Origin: Pseudonocardia sp. HH130629-09
GTDB lineage: Bacteria > Actinomycetota > Actinomycetes > Mycobacteriales > Pseudonocardiaceae
Assembly (NCBI RefSeq): GCF_001294645.1
Contig: NZ_CP011868.1
Coordinates: 3,100,001-3,164,000, forward strand
Direction of reading: 5' to 3'
Length of the DNA: 64,000 nt
Each line of letters opens with the position of its first letter. Within the stretch, counting starts at the first letter, position 1. The position numbers and the translations under genes were made by a program. Of the stretch, positions 33,667 to 42,880 are shown in pieces. Under the pieces are notes generated by a model. It was given only the letters and a program-made list of their open reading frames with translations, was not told the DNA's origin and did no database searches.

Positions 33667-34559
33667 GTGACGACCGTCAGCTCTCGACCCGCCGCGGGCA
33701 CGTCGGCGACCTCGTGACCGGCCGGGCCGCGCCGCCCGCCGTCCCGGGACGGACGATGCCGCTGCGCACCGAGCTGGTCCGCCAGCTCCAGCGCCGTCGC
33801 ACCCAGGTCGCGTTCGCGCTGGTCGTGGCGATGCCGATCATCCTGTGGGCGGCGTTCTCCCTCGGCGACGACGAGCCCGGCGCCCGTGGCCCGAGCCTGG
33901 TCGACCTGGCATCGGGCAGCGCCGCGAACTTCGCGGTGTTCACGCTGTTCGCCTCGGCGAGCTTCCTGCTGGTGGTGCTGGTCGCGCTGTTCTTCGGCGA
34001 CACGGTGGCCTCGGAGGCGTCGTGGTCGTCGCTGCGCTACCTGCTGGCCGTCCCGGTGCCGCGGGCGCGGCTGCTGCGGCAGAAGGCCGTCGTCGCGGGG
34101 GTGCTGTCGGTGGCGGCGCTGCTGCTGCTCCCGGTCGCGTCGCTGGTGGTGGGGGCGATCGCCTACGGCACCGGGGACCTGGTCTCGCCGATCGGGGAGT
34201 CGCTGCCGTTCTGGAGCGCGGCCGGGCGGGTGATGCTCGGCGCACTGTACGTGACCGTGCAGCTGAGCTGGGTGGCCGGGCTGGCGCTGCTGCTGTCGGT
34301 GAGCACCGACGCCCCGCTGGGCGCGGTCGGTGGCGCGGTGATGGCCTCTATCGTCTCCCAGATCATCGACCAGATCGAGGACCTGGGGATCATCCGGGAC
34401 TTCCTCCCGACCCACTACGGCGACGCCTGGTCGGCGCTGCTGGCGACCGACGTCGACTGGTCGGACATGACCTACGGAACGTTCTCCGCGATCTGCTACG
34501 CCACCGGGTTCCTGGGGCTCGCGGCGTGGCGGTTCCGCACCAAGGACATCACCAGCTGA
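33663..34559 (+). CDS. ABC-2-type permease partner of the hydrolase-ATPase fusion
   Basis: 298 residues from GTG 33663, overlapping the fusion stop by 4 nt (GTGA). After a 40-residue cytoplasmic lead it has six membrane segments (VAFALVVAMPIILWAAFSL; FAVFTLFASASFLLVVLVALFFG; SVAALLLLPVASLVVGAIAYG; and three more) with the ABC-2 coupling region EASWSSLRYLLAVPVPRARLL. With the ATPase domain it should form an exporter. The C-terminal short segment ends RTKDITS. Confidence 0.85.
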   Translation: MSDDRQLSTRRGHVGDLVTGRAAPPAVPGRTMPLRTELVRQLQRRRTQVAFALVVAMPIILWAAFSLGDDEPGARGPSLVDLASGSAANFAVFTLFASASFLLVVLVALFFGDTVASEASWSSLRYLLAVPVPRARLLRQKAVVAGVLSVAALLLLPVASLVVGAIAYGTGDLVSPIGESLPFWSAAGRVMLGALYVTVQLSWVAGLALLLSVSTDAPLGAVGGAVMASIVSQIIDQIEDLGIIRDFLPTHYGDAWSALLATDVDWSDMTYGTFSAICYATGFLGLAAWRFRTKDITS

Positions 34560-34565
34560 CCGCGG

Positions 34566-34589
34566 TGCCGGGCCCCGAGCGGCCCGGCA
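34566..34589. terminator. Bidirectional hairpin between the permease and SDR genes
   Basis: A 9-bp perfect stem TGCCGGGCC/GGCCCGGCA with a 6-nt loop lies between two convergent genes. Confidence 0.6.
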
Positions 34590-34600
34590 GCCGTGGGCGC

Positions 34601-35230
34601 TCAGACCATGACCACCCCGCCGTCGATCATGACGGCCTGGCCGGTCATGTAGTCGGAGTCCGGGCCGGCGAGGTCGGAGACGAAGGCGGCGACGTCGTCG
34701 GCGGTCTGCACCCGGCCCAGCGGGATCCCGGCCGCGTACTGCTTCAGCGTCTCGCCCCTCCCCGCGCCGCTGCGGGCGCCCATCTGCTCGTCGATCAGGT
34801 CCCACATGTCGGTGCCGACGATCCCCGGGCGGTACGCGTTCACGGTGATCCGGTGCGGTGCCAGCTCCTTGGCCGCGGCCTGGGGGAGGGCGCGGACGGC
34901 GAACTTGGTCGCCGAGTAGTGCCCGAGGAGGTCGAAGCCCTGGTGTCCGGCGATCGACGCGGCGCTGACGATCTTGCCGCCGGTCCGCCGGTCGATCATC
35001 ACGTCCACACCGCCGGGCTCCTCGGCGACCTGGCCGACCATCGCGGTGACCGCGTCGGGGTCGGTGACGTCGGCCGGGTAGGCCACCGCGGTCCCGCCCG
35101 CCGCGCGGATCTCCTCGGCGACGGCGGTGGCGCCGTGGGCGTCCCGGTCGTTGACGGCGACGGAGTGCCCGTCGCGTGACAGGCGCAGGGCGATGCCCCG
35201 CCCGATCCCGCGTCCGGCTCCCGTGACCAC
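34601..35230 (-). pseudogene. Short-chain dehydrogenase (acetoin/diacetyl-reductase type) with internal deletion
   Basis: The frame begins at GTG 35230 (VVTGAGRGIGRG, the Rossmann glycine motif) and ends at 34601, 209 residues. Typical members have about 255. After GGVDVMID it jumps to GGKIVSAASIAGHQGF, so roughly 45 residues covering the NNAG motif and helix alpha-D to beta-5 are absent without a frame change. The later catalytic YSATK and the C-terminal LGRVQTADDVAAFVSDLAGPDSDYMTGQ are present. Loss of a central strand probably inactivates it. The real start could be slightly upstream, since no SD supports 35230. Confidence 0.7.
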
Positions 35231-35376
35231 GGCGACACCCGTGTCGGCCTCCCGGTTCGCTCGCGCGGGCCGCCGGGGCGGGGTCCCTGCCGCGGCGGGA
35301 CGTTCCCGCGGGCTCCAGTCCAGCCGGTGACGCGGGTCACGGACAGTGTTGCAGGCGGGTTGCAGCGGTGGGTCGC

Positions 35377-36663
35377 TCAGTCGCCGCGCAGGGCGGCCAC
35401 GCCCGGCGCGGTCGACTCGCGCACGACCCGGCTGCCCGCCAGCCCCGTCAGGTCCAGCTCGACCTCGGGGGCGATCCGGTAGGGGCGGGCCAGCAGGATC
35501 CCGCCCAGGTTCCGGCGCAGGCGCGACATCTCGGCGCGGACGGTGACCAGGTGTGCCCGGTCGCCGTAGAGCCCCTGGGACAGCGTGGCCGCGTCCAGTC
35601 CGTTCGCTCCGGCCCGGGCCAGCAGCACCAGGACCTCGGCGTGCCGGGTCGACAACGGGTGCACCCAGCGGGTCGTGCCCTCGATGACGGCCTGCGGCGG
35701 GCGGCCGTCCAGGTCGAGGAGCAGCCGCATCCGCCTGCTCCCGCCGGACGCCGGGCGCAGCAGCCAGCCGCCGGGCACAGGCTCGGGCAGGCACGGCCCC
35801 AGCCCGTGCACGCCGATCAGGCGCTCCGGAACCGGTGCGGCGACCCGTTCGACGCCGGGCAGCCCGGACGCGGCGGCGACCCAGCCGTGGTCGTCGACGA
35901 CCAGGCCCGGCCCGGTGTCGCCGGCGAGCATCGGGGCGCCGATGGTGCGCAGCGCGTCGAGGCGGGCCTCGTGACGCTGCCATAGCCCGGCCTCGGCGAG
36001 CCGCACCGCGGTGTCGACGAGCGCCACGGTCGTCGGGTGAACGGTCTCGGCGGGCCCGGACAGGTCGACGACGCCGAGCAGCTCCCCGCTGCGCGGGTCG
36101 TGCACGGGGGCCGCGGTGCAGGTCCAGCCGTGGTGGCTGCGCACGAAGTGCTCGGCGGAGAAGATCTGCACCGGCCCGCCCTCGGCGAGCGCGGTCCCGA
36201 TCGCGTTGGTGCCGACCGACCGCTCGGACCACTCGGCGCCCTCGGTGAACCCGAGCGCGTCGGCACGGCGGCGGACCGCGGTCGAGCCCTCCCGCCACAG
36301 CAGAACCCCGTCGGCGTCGCAGACGACCATCACGTGCCGGGCGTCCTCGGCGACCGAGGTCAGCGCGGCACGCAGCGCGGGCAGCACCGGCACCAGCGGT
36401 GACACCGCGCGGCGCTGCTCGACGACGGCGGCGTCCAGCGGGCCGGGCGGCTCACCGGCGTCGGGGTCCACGCCCTGGGCCCGGACCCGGTCCCAGGACC
36501 GGGTGACCAGCCGGCGGCCGCGGGCCGTGTCGCCGGGGCGGGCGTCGCCGGACAGCACCGCGTCGTGCAGCCGGGACAGCATCCGGGCGTGCCGACCGAG
36601 GTCGGTCCCCGGGCGGACGGCGCACACGCCTGCCCGGCTCCGGTCGTCGTCGACTGGCTCCAC
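35377..36663 (-). CDS. GAF-domain helix-turn-helix transcriptional regulator
   Basis: 428 residues from GTG 36663, preceded by GGAGG at 5 nt. The N-terminal part resembles AcoR-type activators: LVTRSWDRVRAQGVDP, then a GAF domain (VMVVCDADGVLLWREGS, GFTEGAEWSERSVGTNAIGTALAEGGPVQIFSAEHF, CTAAPVHDPRSGELLGVVDLSG). There is no sigma-54 AAA+ domain; the C-terminus carries a winged-helix-like region (LSTRHAEVLVLLARAGANGLDAATLSQGLYG). Such regulators often control alcohol, aldehyde or acetoin genes. It is 146 bp behind the damaged SDR gene, a possible target. Confidence 0.78.
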   Translation of the reverse strand: MEPVDDDRSRAGVCAVRPGTDLGRHARMLSRLHDAVLSGDARPGDTARGRRLVTRSWDRVRAQGVDPDAGEPPGPLDAAVVEQRRAVSPLVPVLPALRAALTSVAEDARHVMVVCDADGVLLWREGSTAVRRRADALGFTEGAEWSERSVGTNAIGTALAEGGPVQIFSAEHFVRSHHGWTCTAAPVHDPRSGELLGVVDLSGPAETVHPTTVALVDTAVRLAEAGLWQRHEARLDALRTIGAPMLAGDTGPGLVVDDHGWVAAASGLPGVERVAAPVPERLIGVHGLGPCLPEPVPGGWLLRPASGGSRRMRLLLDLDGRPPQAVIEGTTRWVHPLSTRHAEVLVLLARAGANGLDAATLSQGLYGDRAHLVTVRAEMSRLRRNLGGILLARPYRIAPEVELDLTGLAGSRVVRESTAPGVAALRGD

Positions 36664-36749
36664 CGGCACCTCCGGCCCCCACAGTAGGCGGGCGCCCGTG
36701 ACCCGCGCCATAGTCGCGGACGGTCGTGCCCCGGGGCCCCGCCGGAGGG

Positions 36750-38039
36750 TCAGGAGCCGACGCGCAGCCCTTGCGGACGCGGCGCCCGCGGACCGCCGGG
36801 ACGCCCCGGGCCCCGGGTGACGTACCAGCAGCCGAGCCCGAGGGTCAGCGCGGCGGGGATGACGTAGCTGGCCCCCAGTACCTGCTCCCAGAGGCTCCAC
36901 TTCATCTCGACGCCCCACACGTTGGGCATCCAGCGGAACGGCGCGACGTAGAAGATCGCGGCGATGACCACGCCGACCACGGCCCACCCGGCACCGCGGT
37001 ACCGCAGGGCGTGCGCACCGATCCCGATCAGCGCGGGCACGACCCACACCCAGTGGTGCGACCAGGCGGTCGGGGTCGCCATCAGCACGACGGCGGCCGT
37101 CGCCGACATCGCGATCACCGGCTCGGAGCGCCGGATGATCGGCACGGCCAACGCCAGCAGGACCGCGACGACGCCCAGCCACAGGATGTGGAACCAGGGC
37201 TCGGGGACCTCCTGGCGGGCGAGCACGGCCTGCACGGTCTCGTTGGAGAAGAACGTCGAGCCGCTCACCCCGGCGGCCGGCCCGCCGACGAACCAGTACC
37301 GCACCGAGGAGTCGAGGTCGACGACGAACCCGAGCCCGGTGGCGAGTATGCCGGTGACGACGGCGACGCCCGCGGCCTTCCAGTCCCGCCGGACCAGGAA
37401 GTACAGGACGAACCCGCCCGGGGTCAGCTTGATCGCCGCGGCCAGGCCGAGCAGCAGCCCGCGCGGCCACCAGGTACGCGGGGCGAGGAGGTCGACCAGC
37501 ACCAGCAGCATCAGCACGAGGTTGATCTGCCCGAAGGCGAAGGTCTGCGCGACCGGCTCCATCAGCAGGACCGCGGCCAGCACCGGCACGCCCAGCAGGA
37601 ACGGCGCCCGCCACCCGCCCGCGGGCCAGGCGACGCGGATCGTGAGCGCGATGCAGATCGCCAACGACAGCACCGAGGCGACGAACTGCGCGGTGAACGC
37701 CACGGCATAGGGCACGACGGTCAGCGGCACCATCGTGATGGCGGCGAACGGCGGGTAGATGAACGGCAGCTCGGGCCCGTGCAGGGGCAGCGGGAGCCGG
37801 CCGTACATGTCGCTGCCGTCCAGCCAGGCCTGCACGCCGATCCGGTACACGTCGAGGTCGAGCGCGTAGTTCCGCAGCCGGTACCAGGACCAGTACAGCG
37901 CGGCCACCAACAGCGGGACGGTGACCACCAGCGTCCACCGGGTCAGCGCCGCCGCGCGCAGCCTGCCGACCAGCGCGGCGCCGCCGCGGCCGGGGGCTGC
38001 GGGCACGTCCGGGTCGGGCGTGGTGCGGATGACGGTCAC
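36750..38039 (-). CDS. GT87-family (DUF2029) polyprenol-phosphate-mannose-type glycosyltransferase
   Basis: 429 residues from GTG 38039, behind GGAGG at 8 nt (ATG 38069 lacks one). About 10-12 membrane segments; the first loop holds the acidic motif DLDVYRIGVQAWLDGSDMYG and FIYPPFAAI, features of the GT-C mannosyltransferases such as PimE. It probably adds mannose from polyprenol-phosphate-mannose to lipoglycans outside the membrane. Its position beside uvrB recalls mycobacterial gene order. The C-terminus is Arg/Pro-rich. Confidence 0.8.
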   Translation of the reverse strand: MTVIRTTPDPDVPAAPGRGGAALVGRLRAAALTRWTLVVTVPLLVAALYWSWYRLRNYALDLDVYRIGVQAWLDGSDMYGRLPLPLHGPELPFIYPPFAAITMVPLTVVPYAVAFTAQFVASVLSLAICIALTIRVAWPAGGWRAPFLLGVPVLAAVLLMEPVAQTFAFGQINLVLMLLVLVDLLAPRTWWPRGLLLGLAAAIKLTPGGFVLYFLVRRDWKAAGVAVVTGILATGLGFVVDLDSSVRYWFVGGPAAGVSGSTFFSNETVQAVLARQEVPEPWFHILWLGVVAVLLALAVPIIRRSEPVIAMSATAAVVLMATPTAWSHHWVWVVPALIGIGAHALRYRGAGWAVVGVVIAAIFYVAPFRWMPNVWGVEMKWSLWEQVLGASYVIPAALTLGLGCWYVTRGPGRPGGPRAPRPQGLRVGS

Positions 38040-38178
38040 GCGGGGCTCCTCCGAGAACGACCGGGCCACCCGGGCCGGACGGGGATGCGGCCGCGTGACG
38101 GGCGGACCCGGCGGCCGGACGGGAGATGACGGTGGTCCACGGTAGCGGGGAGGCCCGGCCGCCCCGCCGCGGACCCGC

Positions 38179-40419
38179 CTACGACACCCCGGCCGCGTCC
38201 ATCCCTCGCAGCTCCTTCTTCAGGTCGGCGATCTCGTCGCGCAGCCGGGCCGCCAGCTCGAACTGGAGGTCCCGTGCCGCGGTGAGCATCTGGTCGTTCA
38301 TCTGCTGGATGAGGTCGGCCAGCTCGGCGCGCGGCATGCCCGCCGTGTCCTTCGCCGCCACCCCGGAGCTCCCGGCCGCGGCCGGGGCGCGGCCCTTCTC
38401 CCCCGCCGCGCGCTTGCCGCGCGAGGCGTTGCGACCCGACCCGCCCACCGGGACGGTCTCGGTGTCCTCGGCCTCCCGGTAGACCTGGTCGAGGATATCG
38501 GCGATCTTCTTGCGCAGGGGCTGCGGGTCGATCCCGTGCTCGGTGTTGTAGGCGATCTGCTTGGCGCGGCGCCGGTCGGTCTCGTCGATCGCGTACCGCA
38601 TCGAGTCGGTGATCTTGTCGGCGTACATGTGCACCTGACCGGAGACGTTGCGCGCCGCGCGGCCGATGGTCTGGATCAGCGAGGTGCCGGAACGGAGGAA
38701 GCCCTCCTTGTCCGCGTCGAGGATCGCCACCAGCGACACCTCGGGCAGGTCGAGACCCTCGCGGAGCAGGTTGATGCCGACCAGCACGTCGTACTCGCCC
38801 GACCTCAGCTGCCGCAGCAGCTCCACCCGGCGCAGGGTGTCGACCTCGGAGTGCAGGTACCGGACCTTGATCCCGAGCTCGAGCAGGTAGTCGGTGAGGT
38901 CCTCGGCCATCTTCTTGGTCAGGGTGGTGACCAGGACCCGTTCGTCCTTGGCGGTCCGGTCCCGGATCTCGGCGACCAGGTCGTCGATCTGTCCCTTGGT
39001 CGGCTTCACGACGACCTCGGGGTCGACCAGGCCGGTGGGGCGGATGACCTGCTCGACGAACTCGCCGCCGGTGCGGTTGAGCTCGTAGGGGCCCGGGGTC
39101 GCGGACAGGTAGACGGTCTGGCCGATCCGGTCGGCGAACTCCTCCCAGGTCAGCGGCCGGTTGTCCACCGCGGAGGGGAGGCGGAAGCCGTACTCGACGA
39201 GGTTGCGCTTGCGGGACATGTCGCCCTCGTACATGCCGCCGATCTGCGGCACCGTCACGTGCGACTCGTCGATGACCAGCAGGAAGTCGTCCGGGAAGTA
39301 GTCGATCAGGGTGGCCGGCGCGGTGCCGGGACCGCGGCCGTCGATGTGCCGGGAGTAGTTCTCGATGCCCGAGCAGAACCCGACCTGGCGGATCATCTCG
39401 ATGTCGTACTGGGTCCGCATCCGCAGCCGCTGGGCCTCCAGCAGCTTGCCCTGGTTCTCCAGCTGCGCGAGACGCTCCTCCAGCTCCGCCTCGACGGCGC
39501 GCACGGCGCGCTCCATCGCCTCCGGGCCCGCGACGTAGTGCGTCGCCGGGAAGACCTTGATCTCTTCGACCTGCTCGACCTCCTCCCCCGTCAGCGGGTT
39601 CAGGTAGTACAGCGCCTCGATCTCGTCGCCGAAGAACTCGATCCGCAGCGCCAGCTCCTGGTAGGCGGGGATGATCTCGACGGTGTCGCCCCGGACGCGG
39701 AACGTGCCGCGGGTGAAGGACATGTCGTTGCGGGTGTACTGCACGTCGACCAGCAGCCGCAGCAGCCGGTCCCGCTCGACCTCCTCGCCGACCCGCAGCG
39801 AGACCGACCGGTCGAGGTAGGACTGCGGGGTGCCCAGGCCGTAGATGCACGACACCGAGGCGACCACGACGACGTCGCGCCGGGACAGCAGGTTCATCGT
39901 CGCCGAGTGCCGCAGCCGCTCGACGTCGTCGTTGATCGAGCTGTCCTTCTCGATGTAGGTGTCGGTCTGCGCGATGTAGGCCTCGGGCTGGTAGTAGTCG
40001 TAGTACGAGACGAAGTACTCGACCGCGTTGTTCGGGAGCATCTCCCGCAGCTCGTTCGCCAGCTGGGCCGCCAGGGTCTTGTTCGGCGCCATCACCAGCG
40101 TGGGCCGCTGCTGCTGCTCGATCAGCCAGGCGGTGGTGGCCGACTTGCCGGTACCGGTGGCGCCCAGCAGCACGACGTCCTGCTCGCCGACGCGCAGCCG
40201 CCGGTCCAGCTCGGCGATCGCGGCCGGCTGGTCACCTGCCGGGACGTGGTCGCTGACCACGCGGAACGGGGCCGTGCTGCGCTCGACCGCGCCCACCGGG
40301 CGGTGCTCGGAGTGCGCGCGCGGGGTGTCCGCCGGGGTGGTGCCCGCGTCCGGGTGCGCAGCGTCCTCCCGGGCACGGGAGTCCGCCGCGCTGCCCGGGA
40401 CCTCGGTCGCGAATGCCAT
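38179..40419 (-). CDS. uvrB: Excinuclease ABC subunit B
   Basis: UvrB is the helicase-like core of excision repair that verifies damage and recruits UvrC. 746 residues from ATG 40419. Visible are Walker [17 protein letters not shown], the beta-hairpin region [26 protein letters not shown], Walker [18 protein letters not shown], motif [11 protein letters not shown] and a C-terminal UVR domain ([34 protein letters not shown]). About 50 N-terminal residues (Ala/Asp-rich) are extra relative to E. coli. A TACCCT hexamer 6 nt before the ATG indicates a leaderless mRNA. Confidence 0.97.
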   Translation of the reverse strand: MAFATEVPGSAADSRAREDAAHPDAGTTPADTPRAHSEHRPVGAVERSTAPFRVVSDHVPAGDQPAAIAELDRRLRVGEQDVVLLGATGTGKSATTAWLIEQQQRPTLVMAPNKTLAAQLANELREMLPNNAVEYFVSYYDYYQPEAYIAQTDTYIEKDSSINDDVERLRHSATMNLLSRRDVVVVASVSCIYGLGTPQSYLDRSVSLRVGEEVERDRLLRLLVDVQYTRNDMSFTRGTFRVRGDTVEIIPAYQELALRIEFFGDEIEALYYLNPLTGEEVEQVEEIKVFPATHYVAGPEAMERAVRAVEAELEERLAQLENQGKLLEAQRLRMRTQYDIEMIRQVGFCSGIENYSRHIDGRGPGTAPATLIDYFPDDFLLVIDESHVTVPQIGGMYEGDMSRKRNLVEYGFRLPSAVDNRPLTWEEFADRIGQTVYLSATPGPYELNRTGGEFVEQVIRPTGLVDPEVVVKPTKGQIDDLVAEIRDRTAKDERVLVTTLTKKMAEDLTDYLLELGIKVRYLHSEVDTLRRVELLRQLRSGEYDVLVGINLLREGLDLPEVSLVAILDADKEGFLRSGTSLIQTIGRAARNVSGQVHMYADKITDSMRYAIDETDRRRAKQIAYNTEHGIDPQPLRKKIADILDQVYREAEDTETVPVGGSGRNASRGKRAAGEKGRAPAAAGSSGVAAKDTAGMPRAELADLIQQMNDQMLTAARDLQFELAARLRDEIADLKKELRGMDAAGVS

Positions 40420-40425
40420 GACACC

Positions 40426-40431
40426 AGGGTA
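40426..40431 (-). promoter_or_regulatory. -10 hexamer TACCCT, leaderless start of uvrB
   Basis: On the minus strand TACCCT is followed by 6 nt and the uvrB ATG; there is no ribosome-binding site. No clear LexA box was found in the 80-bp gap to the divergent gene. Confidence 0.55.
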
Positions 40432-40499
40432 CGAGCGACCCCCGACACTTTCCCGTCGCACGCCCCGCCAGGGCCGTCGGAGGGGCAGGATGGTCGACC

Positions 40500-41024
40500 G
40501 TGCACCCGCCCAAGACACAGACCTTCGACCCCGAGCGGGGCGTCCAGGTCGACACCAAGGGGATCCACCGCGAGATCGCCACGCTGCACGAGGAGGACTG
40601 GGGGCTGTACCTGTCCCGGCCCGTCGTCGCCCGGCCGAACGCCTGGTGGATCGAGACCTGGGTGCTGCCGGAGCTGGGGGTGTGCCTGTCGGACTGGCGG
40701 TGGCGGCCCGGGCACGAGCGAGACCAGGACGTGTACGTCGACGTCGCCGCGATCTCCCGCGAGGGCAGGCGGCTGCACATGACGGACCTCTACTTGGACC
40801 TCGTCGTGCGCCGCGGCCGCGGGACCGACGTCATCGACGTTGACGAGTTCGTCGCCGCCGTGGCGCAGGGGCTGGTCGGGACCAACCTGGCCGAGTACGC
40901 CCTGGAACGGTCGCATGCGGTGCTCGACGGGCTGGTCCGCCACGACCACGACCACGTGGCCTGGCTGGCGTCGCTCGGGATCGACCTGGGGCCGCGGGAC
41001 CGGCCGGAGGACGCTCCGGACTGA
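40500..41024 (+). CDS. DUF402-family protein
   Basis: 174 residues from GTG 40500, divergent from uvrB. It has the DUF402 pattern: [61 protein letters not shown] and [16 protein letters not shown]. Some members of the superfamily are metal-dependent nucleoside-di/triphosphate phosphatases or RNA-end enzymes; the role here is not known. Its place beside uvrB is conserved in mycobacteria as I recall. A CAGGAT hexamer 8 nt before GTG may be a weak leaderless promoter. Confidence 0.75.
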   Translation: MHPPKTQTFDPERGVQVDTKGIHREIATLHEEDWGLYLSRPVVARPNAWWIETWVLPELGVCLSDWRWRPGHERDQDVYVDVAAISREGRRLHMTDLYLDLVVRRGRGTDVIDVDEFVAAVAQGLVGTNLAEYALERSHAVLDGLVRHDHDHVAWLASLGIDLGPRDRPEDAPD

Positions 41025-41042
41025 CCGGCCGCGAGGGCCGGC
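41024..41042. terminator. Small hairpin between convergent genes
   Basis: ACCGGCC/GGCCGG(C) around a 5-nt loop immediately after the DUF402 stop; 6-7 bp stem without U tract. It could serve both convergent genes. Confidence 0.4.
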
Positions 41043-41063
41043 CGGGGTGTGTCCCGGGGTGTG

Positions 41064-41852
41064 TCAGAGCGCGGAGGACTGCGCCGGGGCGAGGCCGACG
41101 GCGCTGGTCGAGGTCTCCGGCGTCGTCGTCCCGGTGGTCGTGGTCGGGTCGGACGACGCGGTGGTGGTCGGCGCGGCCGAGTTGGACGTCGTCGGGGCCG
41201 GGGCGGTCGTCGTCGGCTCCGGGGTGCCCTCGTCGGTCGGCTCCGGCGTCGAGGTCGGCGGCGTGGTGGTGACCGGCGGAGGTGTGGTCGTCACCGGCGG
41301 CTTCGTCGTGGCCGGCGGAGGCGTCGTCGGCTCGGGCGAGCCCTCGTCGGTCGGTTCCGGCGGGGTGGTGGGCTGCGGCGGGGTCGGCTGGCCACCGGTG
41401 AACGGCGGCGGGACCACGGGCGCACCGGGGGTTCCTGGCGTAGGCGCCGAACCGGGCGCGGGGGCGACGGGCGAGCCGCCACCACCGGGCAGCGCGCCAC
41501 CCTGGGGCGCCGCGACGGTCGGGTCGAACGCCGGCGGGAGGCCGTCCCCGCCGGCGGCCGCGCCACCCGGGGCACCGGTCTCGACGGGGTCCGGGCTCGG
41601 GCCGGTCGCCTGCGGTGCTGCGATGGCGAAGGGCGGGCCGACGAAGCTGCCGTCGGGCGCGGCCGCGGTCGCGACGGCGGTGATCCCGCCCAGCGACCCG
41701 ACGGTGAGCACCGCCGCGGCCGCGGCCGACGTGGCCCGGCGCGCACCGGCGGCGCGGGAGATCACGTCGTCGACGGCCGGCAGCGGCACGGCCGCCGCCA
41801 GGACGTCGTCGAGCCGGTGGAACTCCCGGTCGATGTCGGCGAACCCGTTCAT
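41064..41852 (-). CDS. Anti-sigma-like single-pass protein with Pro/Thr-rich extracellular stalk
   Basis: 262 residues, ATG at 41852 overlapping the sigma-factor stop (ATGA). An N-terminal cytoplasmic helix bundle (DIDREFHRLDDVLAAAVPLPAVDDVISRAAG) precedes one membrane segment (SAAAAAVLTVGSLGGITAVATAAAP, about 42-66). The rest is outside and extremely Pro/Thr/Gly-rich, with two imperfect PTDEGxPEPTTxxP repeats. No zinc anti-sigma HxxxCxxC motif is present. Gene position, not sequence, suggests it regulates the adjacent sigma factor; a wall-spanning sensor stalk is plausible. Confidence 0.65.
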   Translation of the reverse strand: MNGFADIDREFHRLDDVLAAAVPLPAVDDVISRAAGARRATSAAAAAVLTVGSLGGITAVATAAAPDGSFVGPPFAIAAPQATGPSPDPVETGAPGGAAAGGDGLPPAFDPTVAAPQGGALPGGGGSPVAPAPGSAPTPGTPGAPVVPPPFTGGQPTPPQPTTPPEPTDEGSPEPTTPPPATTKPPVTTTPPPVTTTPPTSTPEPTDEGTPEPTTTAPAPTTSNSAAPTTTASSDPTTTTGTTTPETSTSAVGLAPAQSSAL

Positions 41853-42667
41853 GCCCGTCCCCCCTCGGTGGCGGGTGGGTATCCGCCACGCAGGTCGTAC
41901 TGCGGCGTCCGGTGACCCGGCGGCGGTCCCCCGACCGCGCCACCCGCCGGTCCGATGATCTCCTCCAGCACCTCGGCCATGCCCTCGGTCACGACCTCGC
42001 GACCGCGGACGAGCCGGCGCCGCACCTCGTGCACGGTGACCCGCTCGAGCTCGGCGACCGCGCCGGTCGACAGGCCCGCCATGTGGTGCAGCACCACGGC
42101 CCTACGGTCGACGGGCGCGAGCCGCCCGAGCGCCTCCAGGAGCGCCCCGGTGCGCGGGTCGGTCTCCTCCGGGGCCGGCCTGCGACGGCGACGCAGGATG
42201 CGAGGCCGCATCGACGTGCGGATCGCGACCCGCCGGACCCAGCCGACGGCGGCGTCCTCGTGGTCCGGGCCCGCGGGTTCGGCACGCAACGCGGCCCAGC
42301 GGCGCCAGGCACGCGAGTAGGCGTCCTGCACCGCGTCGTGTGCGTCGTACGGGTTGAGCGTGATGGCGTAGAGCTGCGCGACCAGGCGCGGGTAGTGGGT
42401 CTCCAGGTGCGCGCCGAAGTCCGCGCGGAGCTCGCCGTGCGGGAGCGTGCGGTGCTGCTGGACGACGGCGCCGCTGATCGGCGGGGCCTCGTAGTCGGCA
42501 CCGTACTCGGCTCCGTGGTCGGCGCCGGTCCACGCGTCGCGGTCGGGCGCGCCCGGCTCGGCGGGTTCCGGCGCACCGCCGTACTGGTCCGTGTGGGGGA
42601 ACGCGGGCGCGCGCTCGGGCTCGGCGAACTCGCCGTCCGCCCCGAAACGCTGGGCCACTGTGCTCAA
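41849..42667 (-). CDS. ECF-type RNA polymerase sigma factor
   Basis: 272 residues from TTG 42667 (AGAGGA upstream) or GTG 42658. An acidic, disordered 75-residue N-terminus is followed by region 2 (HYPRLVAQLYAITLNPYDAHDAVQDAYSRAWRRW) and region 4 (ALGRLAPVDRRAVVLHHMAGLSTGAVAELERVTVHEVRRRLVRG), with a linker carrying VGWVRRVAIRTSM. The extra N- and C-terminal tails are unusual for small ECF factors. It is coupled by ATGA overlap to the membrane protein that is presumably its regulator. Confidence 0.82.
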   Translation of the reverse strand: MSTVAQRFGADGEFAEPERAPAFPHTDQYGGAPEPAEPGAPDRDAWTGADHGAEYGADYEAPPISGAVVQQHRTLPHGELRADFGAHLETHYPRLVAQLYAITLNPYDAHDAVQDAYSRAWRRWAALRAEPAGPDHEDAAVGWVRRVAIRTSMRPRILRRRRRPAPEETDPRTGALLEALGRLAPVDRRAVVLHHMAGLSTGAVAELERVTVHEVRRRLVRGREVVTEGMAEVLEEIIGPAGGAVGGPPPGHRTPQYDLRGGYPPATEGGRA

Positions 42668-42880
42668 CCCCGTGTCCTCTCGTCGCCGTCACCGGACCCT
42701 GCGGCCCGATGCCGATCACCGCGGTGACCTGTCCGATCGACGGGTACCCGCAGGTACCGCCGCCGATCCGGGCAGGAGCACCCTCTGCCCCGCCTGATCG
42801 ACCAACGAGCGTGCGGCGTTACAGAAACGGCCCGGCGCGATCCGATCGTCACGTTCCGCGTGATCTGCATCCCGATTCGG

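Noticed and set aside
41080..41420. Repetitive GGCGTCGTCGG-type DNA as a non-coding repeat
   Set aside because: Explained by Pro/Thr codons in the stalk of the anti-sigma-like protein.
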